Shown one piece after another: positions 53,457-63,616 of a DNA stretch of 64,000 bases. The notes under the pieces are model-generated. The model saw only the letters and a list, made by a program, of their open reading frames with translations. It was not told where the DNA came from and did no database searches. Source of the stretch: Gautieria morchelliformis (taxonomy: Eukaryota > Basidiomycota > Agaricomycetes > Gomphales > Gomphaceae); the NCBI GenBank assembly GCA_015179125.1, contig WHVA01000408.1, forward strand, positions 41,364-105,363. The letters run 5' to 3'. The first letter of the stretch is position 1. Every line of letters begins with the position of its first letter. A program made the translations under genes and the position numbers.

Positions 53457-53660
53457 ACTTCAGTACCTGGCAAACTGAAATATCAGTTCTGGACGCACTG
53501 AAGTTCAGTTCCGCAGAGCTGAACTTCAGTACGCAGAGATATGGACGGCTCGTTTGACCTGTACTGAATTTACAGAGCGCCGATGTCACTTCACGCGCTT
53601 TTTTGCACTTAAGTTCAGTTCTGGAGGCACTGTAATTTAGGTATTTTAGAACTGGAAAAA
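53440..53660. repeat. Cluster of CTGAACTTCAGT motifs in both orientations
   Basis: Motif or reverse complement at about 53452, 53503, 53520 and, degenerate, 53567 and 53616. Neighbouring copies can pair. Probably a small foldback element; ends not defined. Confidence 0.6.
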
Positions 53661-54632
53661 AGCACATTTTATTTCGATAATTCAGTAGCAACTGGATAGA
53701 AAGCCGGATATCATCATAATCAAAGTCCTTCAAGTGCCATACACACCCAACACCGATGCATGCGGGTGCAAGTCTAGTCGACGAGACGTGTGAGTCGAGG
53801 CTGCACGGAGAGCCGAGAGTGTGCAAGAACGAGCGTGTGATGTGAAAGCCAGTGCGAGTGGAAGAGAGCCGAGAGAGTGCAAGAAAGAGTGAGTCGACGA
53901 GAGCAGATGCAAATAGTTATAATACATGGGATCAAGTGCGACCGGTCAGGTCGTCTTGGTGCGCACCTATATCGCCGAGATTGCATGAGAATGAGTGCAG
54001 ATGCGAGTCGAGAGCATAATTGTGAGAGCGAGAAGCCAGCATGCGAGTTGGTACCTAGATAAATTTATTGCGGATGCAGGAGCGGGGCGAACGAATGCGG
54101 GGAAAGGTCGGAGGGCCATGGCCAGAGATAAATAGCGGTCATTTCTTCTTGGATTTGGAGCCAGAGGGTGCATCATTCATCTGATGTGTGCGATAATAAG
54201 GAGCAAGATCAATGCTTGATAGAGACTCAGGCTCGAGTGAACATGGGCAAACACACCTCAAGGACCTTTTTGGAAGGTTTGGAGATTCTTTGCTCTGCAG
54301 TGCAATATCAATGTGTGTATTAGAGTAGTAGTAAAGATTTACTTGCCTGTTTCCTAGGCGGCTCCGGATCGGTGCGCTCCTAATGAAGGAACCAAACGAT
54401 GAGCTAATAACAATGAGAACAAGGATGAACTCACCAGAGCGGTCTGAGTGCATTCAGTCTATACCATGTTCGGGCGGCCAACTGGTGAGTACGCATGAAA
54501 GATAATGTCAGATACACCTCACCATCGCGTCGTCCTCAACCAGCGCCACTGTCACTGCCAGATTCCTCGCCGCTGTCACTGCTGGATCCATTGTCGCTGT
54601 CCTTTGGTGTCCATGGTCATTTCAGGGGTAGT
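53661..54632. other. Possible C-terminal exons of an unknown - strand gene
   Basis: On -, 54632-54139 has candidate short exons (DSDNGSSSDSGEESGSDSG; RTDPEPPRKQ; SKESPNLPKR; MNDAPSGSKSKKK with a stop at 54139) separated by GT/AG-like sequences. I could not make all junctions agree in phase. 53661-54138 holds nothing recognised. Confidence 0.3.
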
Positions 54633-55016
54633 GTCAGGGTTCACGCATTTCCTTCCACAAGTTTCTATTTCCTTCCATGAGTTTCCGTTACCTTCTGTCA
54701 GTTTCCATAACCTTCCGTCACATTCTGTCACCTTCTGTCACATGTCACATTCCGTCACCTTCCGTAACCTTCTACAAGTTTCCGTCTCCCCTATTATGTA
54801 AGCCTTGCCAGCGCTATAAGACTGTAGCCCGTGTGGTGGCGTTTCCTCAGCTTGATCTCTGAGGATACCCACTACACAGGCAAGTCCCCATGTATCTATC
54901 GTTGGTAGAGTTATAAACTGAGGATACCCACTACACAGTTGGTCATTGTCCTAGTATCGGCTCTTATCTCCTTGAGTATCTTTGGTTGTGGCTTCGTCAT
55001 TAGTGTTGCCCTCACA
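54633..55016 (+). repeat. Gypsy 2 5' LTR (384 bp)
   Basis: TG...CA ends. The first 160 bp are an irregular array of TTCCGTCAC/TTTCCRTNACC motifs. A duplicated CTGAGGATACCCACTACACA occurs at about 54860 and 54917. Confidence 0.93.
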
Positions 55017-55076
55017 GAAGATCAAGCTCATAGGACGACCCCACACACTTTTCTTAACCAGCCTTCATCTCAGCCT

Positions 55077-56183
55077 ATGGCAGACCAACTCCCAGACGCA
55101 TACTGGGACTCCCTAGGTGACCATGGGCCATTTCTTCGAGGCCTCCTTTCCAGCCAAGCACAGCAGCTGCAGCAACTTCAACTGCAGAATCAGGAACTGC
55201 ACAGTCAGATTGTTAACGTTCACGACCACTTAGCCAATGCTGCCACCAACGCTGCTGTTGCTGCTGCTCAAGCCCTTGTGCCCTCAGTACCTCACAGTGT
55301 CCCTCCATCTACTCGCTCTATCAAAGCAGCGGAACCGGAGAAGTTCAATGGAGACCGTGCAGAGACTGAAGGGTTTATCAGGTCTATCAGATTGTCCATC
55401 GCTGTCCAGCCGGCATCCTTCCCAGATGAGCGCACAAAGATCCTATATGCTCTTTCCTTCATGACAGGAGGCTCTGCGGAGATATGGGCACACAACGAGA
55501 CACAGGCTGTCATTGATGGCACCTCCTCTATATCCACTCTGGAGGGGTTCATTAAACGTGTGGAGGAGGCCTTTGGTGACCCAGATCGTGCCAGAACGGC
55601 TCGCACTAAACTGCATGACCTTAGGATGGCGTCAGGAATGTCGGCAGATGAATACACGGCTCAATTTGAGATCCTGGCAGGCAGGACAGGCTTTAATGAT
55701 GAGGCACTCGAGGATGCCTATGCTCGTGGCCTTCCAGCAGGTATCCTTGATAAGATCCACGCCCAGCCCTTTCTTCCATCCAACCTCAAAGCCTGGAAGG
55801 AAGCAGCCTGTCAGATTGACCGCAATCATCGCCGTCTGTTAGAGGTCAGGAAGGCACAGATACCTCATGTCCCTAATCGCCCTCCTCCTGCCCGTCCACT
55901 CCACACTCCTGCTACAGCTCCTGCTGTCACAGCACCACCCAGTAATGCGACACCTATGGACATTGACTCATCCCGCCGCCGCACCGAAACACGGACCTGC
56001 TACAACTGTAAGAGACCTGGTCACATTTCACCAGACTGTCCTGAACCTCGCAAGCCACGAATCCATGCAAACCTCACGGAGGCGGACATTGCAGCAATTG
56101 TCTCTAAATCTGTGGCAGCGGCGATGGAGGAACCCAAACAGAAGGTGGAAGCCCCTGTCCAAGATGAAGGAAAGGGTTTTTAG
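55077..56183 (+). CDS. Gypsy 2 Gag
   Basis: 368 aa from the ATG at 55077 (MADQLPDAYWDSLG). A Gln-rich coiled coil (QAQQLQQLQLQNQELHSQ) is followed by the retrotransposon Gag core (EPEKFNGDRAETEGFIRSI, LYALSFMTGGSAEIWA, FIKRVEEAFGDPDRARTA, LRMASGMSADEYTAQFEILA), MDIDSS and a zinc knuckle CYNCKRPGHISPDC. Intact. The last codons AAG GGT TTT before TAG contain a slippery heptamer leading to pol. Confidence 0.9.
   Translation: MADQLPDAYWDSLGDHGPFLRGLLSSQAQQLQQLQLQNQELHSQIVNVHDHLANAATNAAVAAAQALVPSVPHSVPPSTRSIKAAEPEKFNGDRAETEGFIRSIRLSIAVQPASFPDERTKILYALSFMTGGSAEIWAHNETQAVIDGTSSISTLEGFIKRVEEAFGDPDRARTARTKLHDLRMASGMSADEYTAQFEILAGRTGFNDEALEDAYARGLPAGILDKIHAQPFLPSNLKAWKEAACQIDRNHRRLLEVRKAQIPHVPNRPPPARPLHTPATAPAVTAPPSNATPMDIDSSRRRTETRTCYNCKRPGHISPDCPEPRKPRIHANLTEADIAAIVSKSVAAAMEEPKQKVEAPVQDEGKGF
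56174..56180 (+). promoter_or_regulatory. -1 ribosomal frameshift slippery site GGGTTTT
   Basis: G GGT TTT is in the correct phase relative to gag codons and directly precedes the gag TAG at 56181. A -1 slip continues at 56180 as LGQSAVKDM into the pol frame (NRFSVLE). The heptamer fits the X XXY YYZ rule. A downstream pseudoknot was not evaluated. Confidence 0.7.
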
Positions 56184-59100
56184 GCCAGTCAGCGGTGAAA
56201 GACATGCCCCGCTCGACGAATCGGTTTTCAGTTCTCGAAACATGTACAATAGGGATCACAGGCGATATGATGCATCCTTCTCCTATCCCTGATCGAACTG
56301 AAACCAAACCAGCCATGCCAAAAACCCAACCCATCGCTCCAGTTGCTAATGCAAACCTTCCAGTCCCTCTATATGTCCGTACTGCTGACCTCCGCCGATG
56401 CACCAAAGTACCTCTCAAGGTCCACTCCGTTGACACAGGGCATCCACTTGCAATTGACTCCCTCCTTGACAGTGGTGCTACAGGGATGTTCATCGATGTG
56501 GAGTTTGTAAGGGAACACAGACTTCGGACCCGTCCCCTACCCCGTGCCATCCCCGTCTACAATATTGATGGTACCCCAAATGAGGCTGGCTCAATCAAGG
56601 AAGAAGTTGACCTCATTTGCACCTTTGGGGATCATACGGAACGTGCCACATTCTCCGTCACGAGCCTTGGACGACTTGCCATCATTCTTGGTCACACATG
56701 GCTTGTTGAACACAACCCAGAAGTTGACTGGCGTACAGGAGATGTGAAGATGACACGCTGTCCCAAGTCATGTGGGGGCAGACCTGTTGTCAGAGGGCCC
56801 ACAGTCGAAACTGTTCCAGAAGAGAGTGTAGATCAAGAGGAGGTTCCCATACAGCACACCCGCTCCCTACTTGAGGAAGGAGACAGGACCTTTGTCATCT
56901 TTGTGAATGAGAGTCCTGAAATGATTGGCGCAGGCTGGACTGTCTCCCAACAGCTTGCTGAACGGGCCAGCAAGTCTGCACCAGTCAGATCCTTCGAGGA
57001 CCTTGTCCCCAAACCATACCAGGAGTTCAAGGATGTGTTTTCTAAGGAGTCATTTGACCAACTGCCTCCTCGAAAGCCCTGGGACCATGCAATTGAGCTC
57101 ACTCCAGGTGCACAACCCTTCAGCACAAAGGTTTACCCAATGTCACCGGTTGAGCAAAGGGAACTGGATAACTTCCTTGAGGAGAACCTGAAGAGCCATC
57201 GTATCCGTCCTTCCAAGTCACCTATGGCATCTCCAGTCTTCTTTGTGAAGAAAAAGGACGGCAGTCTTATATTTGTGCAAGACTACCGGAAGCTCAATGA
57301 TATAACAATCAAGAATGCCTATCCTTTGCCCCTTGTTCCAGACATCATGAATAAGATTGCTGCTGGAAGGGCTAAATACTTCACAAAGCTTGACATTCGC
57401 TGGGGATATAATAATGTACGCATAAAAGAGGGAGATGAGTGGAAGGCAGCCTTTCGGACAAATAGGGGCCTGTATGAACCTCTAGTCATGTTCTTTGGAC
57501 TCACGAACAGCCCAGCAACCTTCCAGACGATGATGAATGACATCTTCAAGAGTCTCATCGATGAAGGGGTTGTGGTGGTGTTCATGGACGACATTCTCAT
57601 CTTCACAGAGTCGCTTGAAGAACATCGTAGGATTGTACGACGTGTCCTTGAAATCCTCCGGGCCAACAACCTGTACCTCAAACCTGAAAAATGCCTATTT
57701 GAGCAACTAGAGGTGGAGTATCTCGGCCTCATCCTCTCTCAAGGACAGGTTGCCATGGACCCAGTCAAGGTTGCAGGGGTGCGGGACTGGCCAATACCAC
57801 GTAACGTCACTGAAGTCAAATCATTCCTTGGTTTCATCAACTTCTACCGTAGATTTGTGGAAGACTTCTCACACATTGCAAAGCCCCTCAACCAGTTGAC
57901 AAAACAGGATGCCCAATGGTCTTGGGATCCAAATGGCCCAGAGCAAATGTCCTTCGACAAGCTCAAACTCCTCATCACCTCAACACCGATCCTTGTCCTC
58001 CCTGATCAAGACAAACATTTCCGTCTTGAAACAGATGCCTCAGCCTATGCCACAGGAGCAGTACTGTCCCAGCTATGTGATGATGGCAAATGGCGGCCTG
58101 TGGGTTTGTCTCCAAAAGCCTCAATGATGCTGAACGCAACTATGCCATCCATGACAAGGAGCTTCTTTCTGTGATTCGGGATTAGAGGAATGGCGCCACA
58201 TCTTAGAGGGAACAAAGCACAAGATTGAGATTCTCAATGACCATCAGAATCTCACCTACTTCCGCACTGCACAAAACCTGAACCGTCGTCAAGCACGCTG
58301 GTCACTCTACCTCTCTCGCTTTGATTTTGAGCTGATCCATCGTCCTGGTCGTCATTCAGCCAAGCCTGATGCACTCTCACGACGCGTGGATCATAAGCGG
58401 GGGGAGGAAGACAACCAAAATCAAGTCTTACTTACCCCTGACTTGTTCCACATCAAGGCGAATCCTCCAGAGGCTGGCGCGCAGTTAGTCCCAGGTGAAG
58501 GTGATGCTTTCCTCAATCGAGTAAGGAACTGTGTAGACCGGGATGAAAAGGTTGTCAAGGCTCTCAAAGAACTGGGCTCCTCTGGAAATTTGCGAGGAGA
58601 AGAGTGGTCTGAACAGGATGGGCTTGTCCTCTATCACAACAAAGTGTACGTGCCGCTTGATGCAAAACTACGACATGACATAGTGAAAGCGCACCATGAC
58701 ATCCTCTCACCGGTCACCCTGGTCGTTGGAGAACCACTGAACTAGTTGCTCGGAGTTACTGGTGGCCTGGGATGGGACGTTACATTGCAAAATACGTGAA
58801 GGCCTGTGACCTGTGCAACCGGACAAAAACCTTCCCTGCTTCTCCCATTGGCAAGCTTCTACCAAACCGTATCCCAGACCGTAGATGGCAGGTTATGTCT
58901 GTTGACTTGATCGTAGAACTGCCTACCAGTCATGGCTATGATGCTCTCCTTGTTGTCGTCGATCGCCTCTCAAAGCGTGCACATGTCATTCCCACCACTT
59001 CAGATGTAACTTCGGTGGGAGTTGCCCGACTCTTCCGTGATCATGTTTGGAAACTTCATGGGCTCCCTGAAGAAATCATCAGTGATCGAGGCACACAGTT

Positions 59101-60100
59101 CATCTCCCAGTTCATGCGTGAACTGAACAAACTTCTTGGTGTCAAAGTCGCTGCCTCTACTGCTTATCACCCCCAAACTGATGGACAGACTGAAAGGGTT
59201 AATCAGGAGATTGAGCAATACCTTCGACTATTCATCAACCAGCGTCAGGATGATTGGTTTGAATGATATCCTTGCCGAGTTTGCCTATAACAACCGAATC
59301 CATGCCTCAACCCAGACTACACCCTTCATGTTGGACAGTGGCCAACATCCAAGGCTGGGACTGGAACCAGTCAGGGAAACTCGACTCGAGGCCCTGGATG
59401 AGTTCACAACACGGATGGAAGCGGCCACAAGAGAAGCTCGTTCGGCCCTGTCCAAGGCAGCAGAGGACATGGCACGCTTCTATGACGTGCACCATAAAGC
59501 AGCCCCAGTTTATAAGCTTGGTGACAAGGTCTGGCTCAATGCACAAAACATCACAACCACTCGCCCAATGAAGAAGCTAGACCACAAGTGGCTAGGCCCT
59601 ACACTGTTAATAAGGTGGTCTCACGAAATGCCTATGGTCTAAATCTTCCTACATCCTTTGGTCGCACACATCCAGTGTTCTCTGTCGTCCTGCTTCGGCC
59701 ATATGAAGATGACCCAATCCTTGAACGTCATGCCCCTCCACCACCCCCCCCTGTCATACGGGATGGAGCCGAAGAATATGAAGTTGAAAGGATTCTAGAC
59801 AGCAGGATGTTCCGTGGAAGGTTGGAGTATCTCGTGCACTGGAGGGCTATGGAGCTGCCGACGATCTCTGGCTACCAGCGAAAGATGTCTCTGGGGCAAG
59901 GCGACTCGTTAAAGAATTTCACCAGCAGAACCCAGAGGCACCTCAGCGTATCTCAGCAGCCACATATATGTCCCTCCCCTTCCAGAGATTTCAGAACTTC
60001 ACAGAACCTTCCAGGCAAACTCTCTTCGACTGGACAGCAGGCAGGGCTTCTACTTATGATGTCAAGGGTCCAGAACCCCAAAGATAAGCGATATCGGCCT
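56180..60100 (+). pseudogene. Gypsy 2 Pol: protease, RT, RNase H, chromodomain integrase; frameshifted
   Basis: Open from 56180 to 58174: protease LLDSGATGMFIDVEF, leader WDHAIELTPGAQP, reverse transcriptase (FFVKKKDGSLIFVQDYRKLN, KLDIRWGYNNVRIKEGDEWK, VVFMDDILIFTESLEEH, VKSFLGFINFYRRFV) and RNase H start TDASAYATGAVLSQ. Frameshifts near 58100 and 58170 lead to NYAIHDKELLSVIR, EEWRHILEGTKH and HRPGRHSAKPDALSRR. Integrase follows after a shift near 58712: CDLCNRTK, MSVDLIVELP, SDRGTQFISQF, STAYHPQTDGQTERVNQE. Another shift near 59262 gives LAEFAYNNRIHA, and one near 59600 gives [18 protein letters not shown] and a chromodomain ([26 protein letters not shown]). At least five shifts, so inactive as read. 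Confidence 0.92.
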
Positions 60101-60193
60101 CCGCCTAACCAATTCATTCCGATAAGCTATATATCCCCTCTCCACCTGTGACCGCTCACTTCCACTGCAACGACCCCACCACATCCATCAACC

Positions 60194-60754
60194 ATGTCCT
60201 CGCCCGCCATTGAGCTTGTTGCCCTCCCCAGCTTCACCCAAAACCTCTCTGACCTGCCAAACATGTCACGTGTCGATCCCACCCTCCTGCACTTCTCCGG
60301 CTTCTCGTCATCCAGAGCAGCCAGTGAAGCCAAGCTACAAAGGATGCTTGACTGCCATGATCTCGACGTCGCATGGTCTTCAAAGTGGTCCGTCAGCTCT
60401 GAGGACCTCACACCAGCAGAGAGTCAGGTGCCCACTCGCCCTGCACTCGCATTCCTCAGACCCCGACACAGACGAGAGAACACATACTACGTCGGCGACC
60501 CTGTCTTCCTCAACGATGGAACCCCCCCTTGTGGACCCCCTACACTTTCGAAGGCTGGGTGGGGCGGCGTTTCCGTAACATGGCAGGAGAGCGAATACGT
60601 CGAGCAAGGTTCCGAGGGCCGCACTTGCCCATGGATCCCAATCCCCCTGAGCTCATCATTGACCTGCGTTACCAGGAAGGGAAGGGCCAGGAGAGATGGT
60701 GGTCCCGCCTGTGGCATACTTGGAAACGATGTCTCGGCGGATGTTGAGGGCTAG
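60194..60754 (+). other. Extra ORF region between gypsy 2 pol and 3' LTR
   Basis: An open frame of 186 codons starts MSSPAIELVALPSFTQNLSD. A neighbouring frame has YYVGDPVFLNDGTPP and, further on, TPYTFEGWVGRRFRNMAGER and PPELIIDLRYQEGKG. These pieces look like one protein broken by a shift in a C-rich run near 60525. No transmembrane segment or env-like feature is seen. Function unknown; possibly an accessory ORF of this gypsy lineage or a captured host piece. Confidence 0.45.
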
Positions 60755-60800
60755 GTGGCAGCTGTGCTTGTCGGGACGACAAGCATTGAGAGGGGGGTGA

Positions 60801-61185
60801 TGTCAGGGTTCACGCATTTCCTTCCACAAGTTTCTATTTCCTTCCATGAGTTTCCGTTACCTTCCGTCAGTTTCCATAACCTTCCGTCACATTCCGTCAC
60901 ACTCCGTCACATGTCACATTCTGTCACCTTCCGTAACCTTCTACAAGTTTCCGTCTCCCATATTATGTAAGCCTTGCCAGCGCTATAAGACTGTAGCCCA
61001 TGTGGTGGCGTTTCCTCAGCTTGATCTCTGAGGATACCCACTACACAGGCAAGTCCCCATGTATCTATCGTTGGTAGAGTTATAAACTGAGGATACCCAC
61101 TACACAGTTGGTCATTGTCCTAGTATCGGCTCTTATCTCCTTGAGTATCTTTGGTTGTGGCTTCGTCATTAGTGTTGCCCTCACA
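60801..61185 (+). repeat. Gypsy 2 3' LTR (385 bp)
   Basis: Nearly identical to 54633-55016; most differences are C/T transitions in the TTCCGTCAC array. Ends CTCACA at 61185. Confidence 0.93.
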
Positions 61186-61588
61186 CTCGGCGGCCATTCG
61201 AGAGCTCCTTGCTCAACAAAATGCGCTCTTTGAGCGCATGCACGATACGCTCCAGGGAATACTCGAGTTTGCCAAGAGAACTCATCGGCAAAACTCACGA
61301 CTCAGCAAGCGGGTTCAGTGGTGGACAGGTGCGGCTGAAGAAGCCAGGTGTGGGGTTCAGGCTCGGGTGTGGATTGGGAAGGGTTCGGGTTCGTGGGGAG
61401 ATCGGGTTCGGGAAATGGGGAAAAAGGAAAAGAGAAAGAGGACAAGGAAGAGGAAAGAGCAGACGGGTTCAGGGTCGGAAGACAGAGATGAAGGAGCGGA
61501 AATTTTGAAAGATGGGGGTTTGGATGCCAGATTGGGGGATGATGAGGGAAAGGATGCAGACGGGGATGCCACTATGGGGGATGATTAA
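61186..61588 (+). other. Truncated ORF with acidic tail next to gypsy 2
   Basis: Reads AAIRELLAQQNALFERMHD, a basic RKRTRKRK stretch and an acidic tail (DDEGKDADGDATMGDD, stop at 61588). The N-terminus is cut off by the LTR. I have the impression that similar coiled-coil plus acidic-tail proteins occur near retroelements in polypores, but cannot name one. Confidence 0.45.
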
Positions 61589-61845
61589 TGTACTAATGTT
61601 TTCGGAAAATAATGTGAATATTTTTTCTGTGTGTTTTTTGTCTGGGGTTCGGAATCAGAAACGGGAGTGAAAAGATGAACAGAGAGAATGAGGGAACAGA
61701 TGCTAAGAGAGATGGGCTGAGAACTACAAGCGTAGCTATTTGGCAAAACGGCCGAGATAACACATAGCAAAAGAGTGTTTTGTCTAACTAAGAAAGTGGC
61801 CATATAATGAGTGAAGAGAAATGGGCGAGCCGAAGCTCGGGCTCA

Positions 61846-62437
61846 AGGAACCCATGGTCCAGGCTTGGCAGGGTAGGCTGAGTGGATGTCCGTCACGATC
61901 TCAGATGCATGGCCGAGCTTGGTCATGAGGACCCATGATGTTTCCTCATTGGTACCTTCATAACCAGCCCATTGGATGAGGTACAGGAGGTTACAAGGTC
62001 TGCGGCATCGGTCAATCTTGGAGTCAAGGATCTCGGAAATCTCGTATTCTGTCTCGTCGTCGATCTCGACTGGAGGCGGCGGAGACTGAACCCAATTCGG
62101 GATGGTGTTTGGAATTGCGGGTTCGAGCATTGAGACATGGAAAACCAGGTGGACCGCCCGAAGGCTGTCCAGAAGCTGTAGGATGTAAGCCCGGGATCTG
62201 GCCTGGCCAATGATCTCGAAGGGGCCAAGTTGTTCGGAAGAACTGCACTTTTACAAATGCTAAGGATCCAATCGCGAACTCGGGGATGGGAGCACAATGC
62301 ACGTCAGCCGAGACCTGGTACCGAGATTGAGCCTGTTCCATATTCTGATGATCATCCGTCGACCCTGCTTCCTGCTCGATACAGGCATCGATGCCCTCTT
62401 TCCATTCCTTGCAATTAGTATATAAACCCTCCGTCAT
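61846..62437 (-). pseudogene. Gypsy integrase C-terminus with chromodomain (element 3 fragment)
   Basis: Two frames on -: 62437-62270 (QNMEQAQSRYQVSADVHC, PIPEFAIGSLAFVKVQFFRT) then after a shift 62240-61846 (IIGQARSRAYILQLLDS, VHLVFHVSMLEPAIPN, PPPPVEIDDETEYEISEILD, YLIQWAGYEGTNEETSWV, SEIVTDIHSAYPAKPGPW). This is the end of a chromovirus integrase of a lineage different from gypsy 2. Everything upstream is missing. Confidence 0.85.
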
Positions 62438-62739
62438 GTACGCTAATTGCTCAGTTCTGATATCGACTTAGATTCCTCATATCTTTCCGCTTCTCTGTCT
62501 GACCTCGTTCTGAACCTCAGCTTATAGCCGAATCCGTTCCCGAATCCGTTTCCCAAAATTAGGGCAGAACACTGTAGTGGGTGCAACCTACGAAGTTGAA
62601 GCCAAGCCCCCTGTTTTCCAAACTTTGGCTAACCTCGGCTCGGCCCTCGGGTTGAGTCTTAAGTACAACTTACGTTCTTAACAGGTTAACCCCAAACAGG
62701 ATGCTTTTAGCTTCACGATCACCGACTGGATCTGTGCGC
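62438..62739. other. No recognised feature
   Basis: Short spacer with a duplicated CCGAATCCGTT(C/T)CC near 62528. Possibly LTR debris of element 3. Confidence 0.35.
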
Positions 62740-63250
62740 GTATACCTGCTGATACTGCCACCTGCAGTTCACTCCCACACTCTCCTCCATGAGCATTCAT
62801 GTCCACGCCATTCTTTATGAGCAACTAGACCATTGTAACATCACCCCATGATGCCACCATCTGCAGCGCACTTCCATAGCATCCTCTCTATGTATTCACA
62901 TCCACACCGTTCTCTATGAGCAGATGAACAATTGTATCATCACCCTGTGACGCCACTATCTGCAGTGCACTTCCATCATGTCCTCCCTGCAAATTCACAT
63001 CCGTGCCCTTCTCTCCGAGCAACCAGACAGTCATATCATGACCCCACAATGCTTCCATCTGCAGTGCACTTCCATGGAGTCCTCACTGTGCATTCACATC
63101 CGCATCCTTCTCTATGAGCAGCTGAACAATTGTATGATGACCCTGCAATGCCTCTCTCTGCAGCGCACTTCCATACACTTCTCCATGAGCATTCACATCT
63201 GCACCCTTCTCTAGGAGTAACTGGACAATGGTACCATCACTCACTGGTCT
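62740..63250 (-). pseudogene. Ankyrin-repeat pseudogene
   Basis: On -, repeats like those of the STAND gene: EKGADVNAHGEVYGSALQRE, HHTIVQLLIEKDADVNAQ, then after a stop GSALQMEALWGHDMTVWLL, DGSALQIVASQGDDTIVHLL and further degraded units. There are several stops. At least five repeats remain, without a NACHT domain. Interrupted at about 63250 by a MITE fragment. Confidence 0.8.
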
Positions 63251-63437
63251 GAAGAACTGTTCACAAACTGTAAGGAGTTTCCAAATATTTCTAGCGTTTT
63301 TATTAGAATTTGTCAAGCAAGAAAATTGTAAAAGAATTCAAAGGTTTTTGCAGGGTTTTTTATGGGTTTGCTTGTGTTTTCACAAACAAATTTATAAAAA
63401 ACACATAACAAACCCTGCAAAAAACTTTTAAAACTTC
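63250..63437. mobile_element. Truncated copy of the 39.6-kb MITE
   Basis: Shares TTTTTATTAGAATTTGT, CAAGAAAATTGTAAAA and GGGTTTTTTATGGGTTT with the MITE at 39638-40013, including the central fold, but lacks both outer ends and has an internal deletion. Confidence 0.8.
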
Positions 63438-63474
63438 CCATCAACTCTTACCAACACCCCTCTCCCCACCCTAG

Positions 63475-63616
63475 CACCCCCCACCGCTGCGCGCCCCTAC
63501 ATCGAGCGCGCGGCGTACCTCGGCTTCGCACCCGCGCAGTACAAGCTCGGGCACGTGTATGAGTACGCGGTCGCGCCGTGCGCTTATGATCCGCTGTTTA
63601 GTGCGCAGTATTATAG
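63475..63616 (+). pseudogene. Single exon of a Skt5/Chs4-like Sel1-repeat gene
   Basis: Between an acceptor (CACCCTAG, ending 63474) and a donor (GTGGGT at 63617) the frame reads RPYIERAAYLGFAPAQYKLG, HVYEYAVAP and YDPLFSAQYY. This matches a Sel1-like repeat in chitin synthase III activators (Skt5/Chs4): APAQYKLG..YE...PPFPFDPLLSVQYY. The expected next exon is not found downstream, and upstream is MITE. A gene fragment, possibly captured by a transposon. Confidence 0.55.

Larger units (their letters stand above)
54633..61185 (+). mobile_element. Ty3/gypsy chromovirus element 2, full length with LTRs
   Basis: LTRs 54633-55016 and 60801-61185 (TGTCAGGG...CTCACA, under ten differences seen) flank gag, pol with chromodomain and a third ORF region. 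Flanking 5-mers GGTAG and CTCGG do not match, so no target duplication is seen. pol has several frameshifts. Confidence 0.93.
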
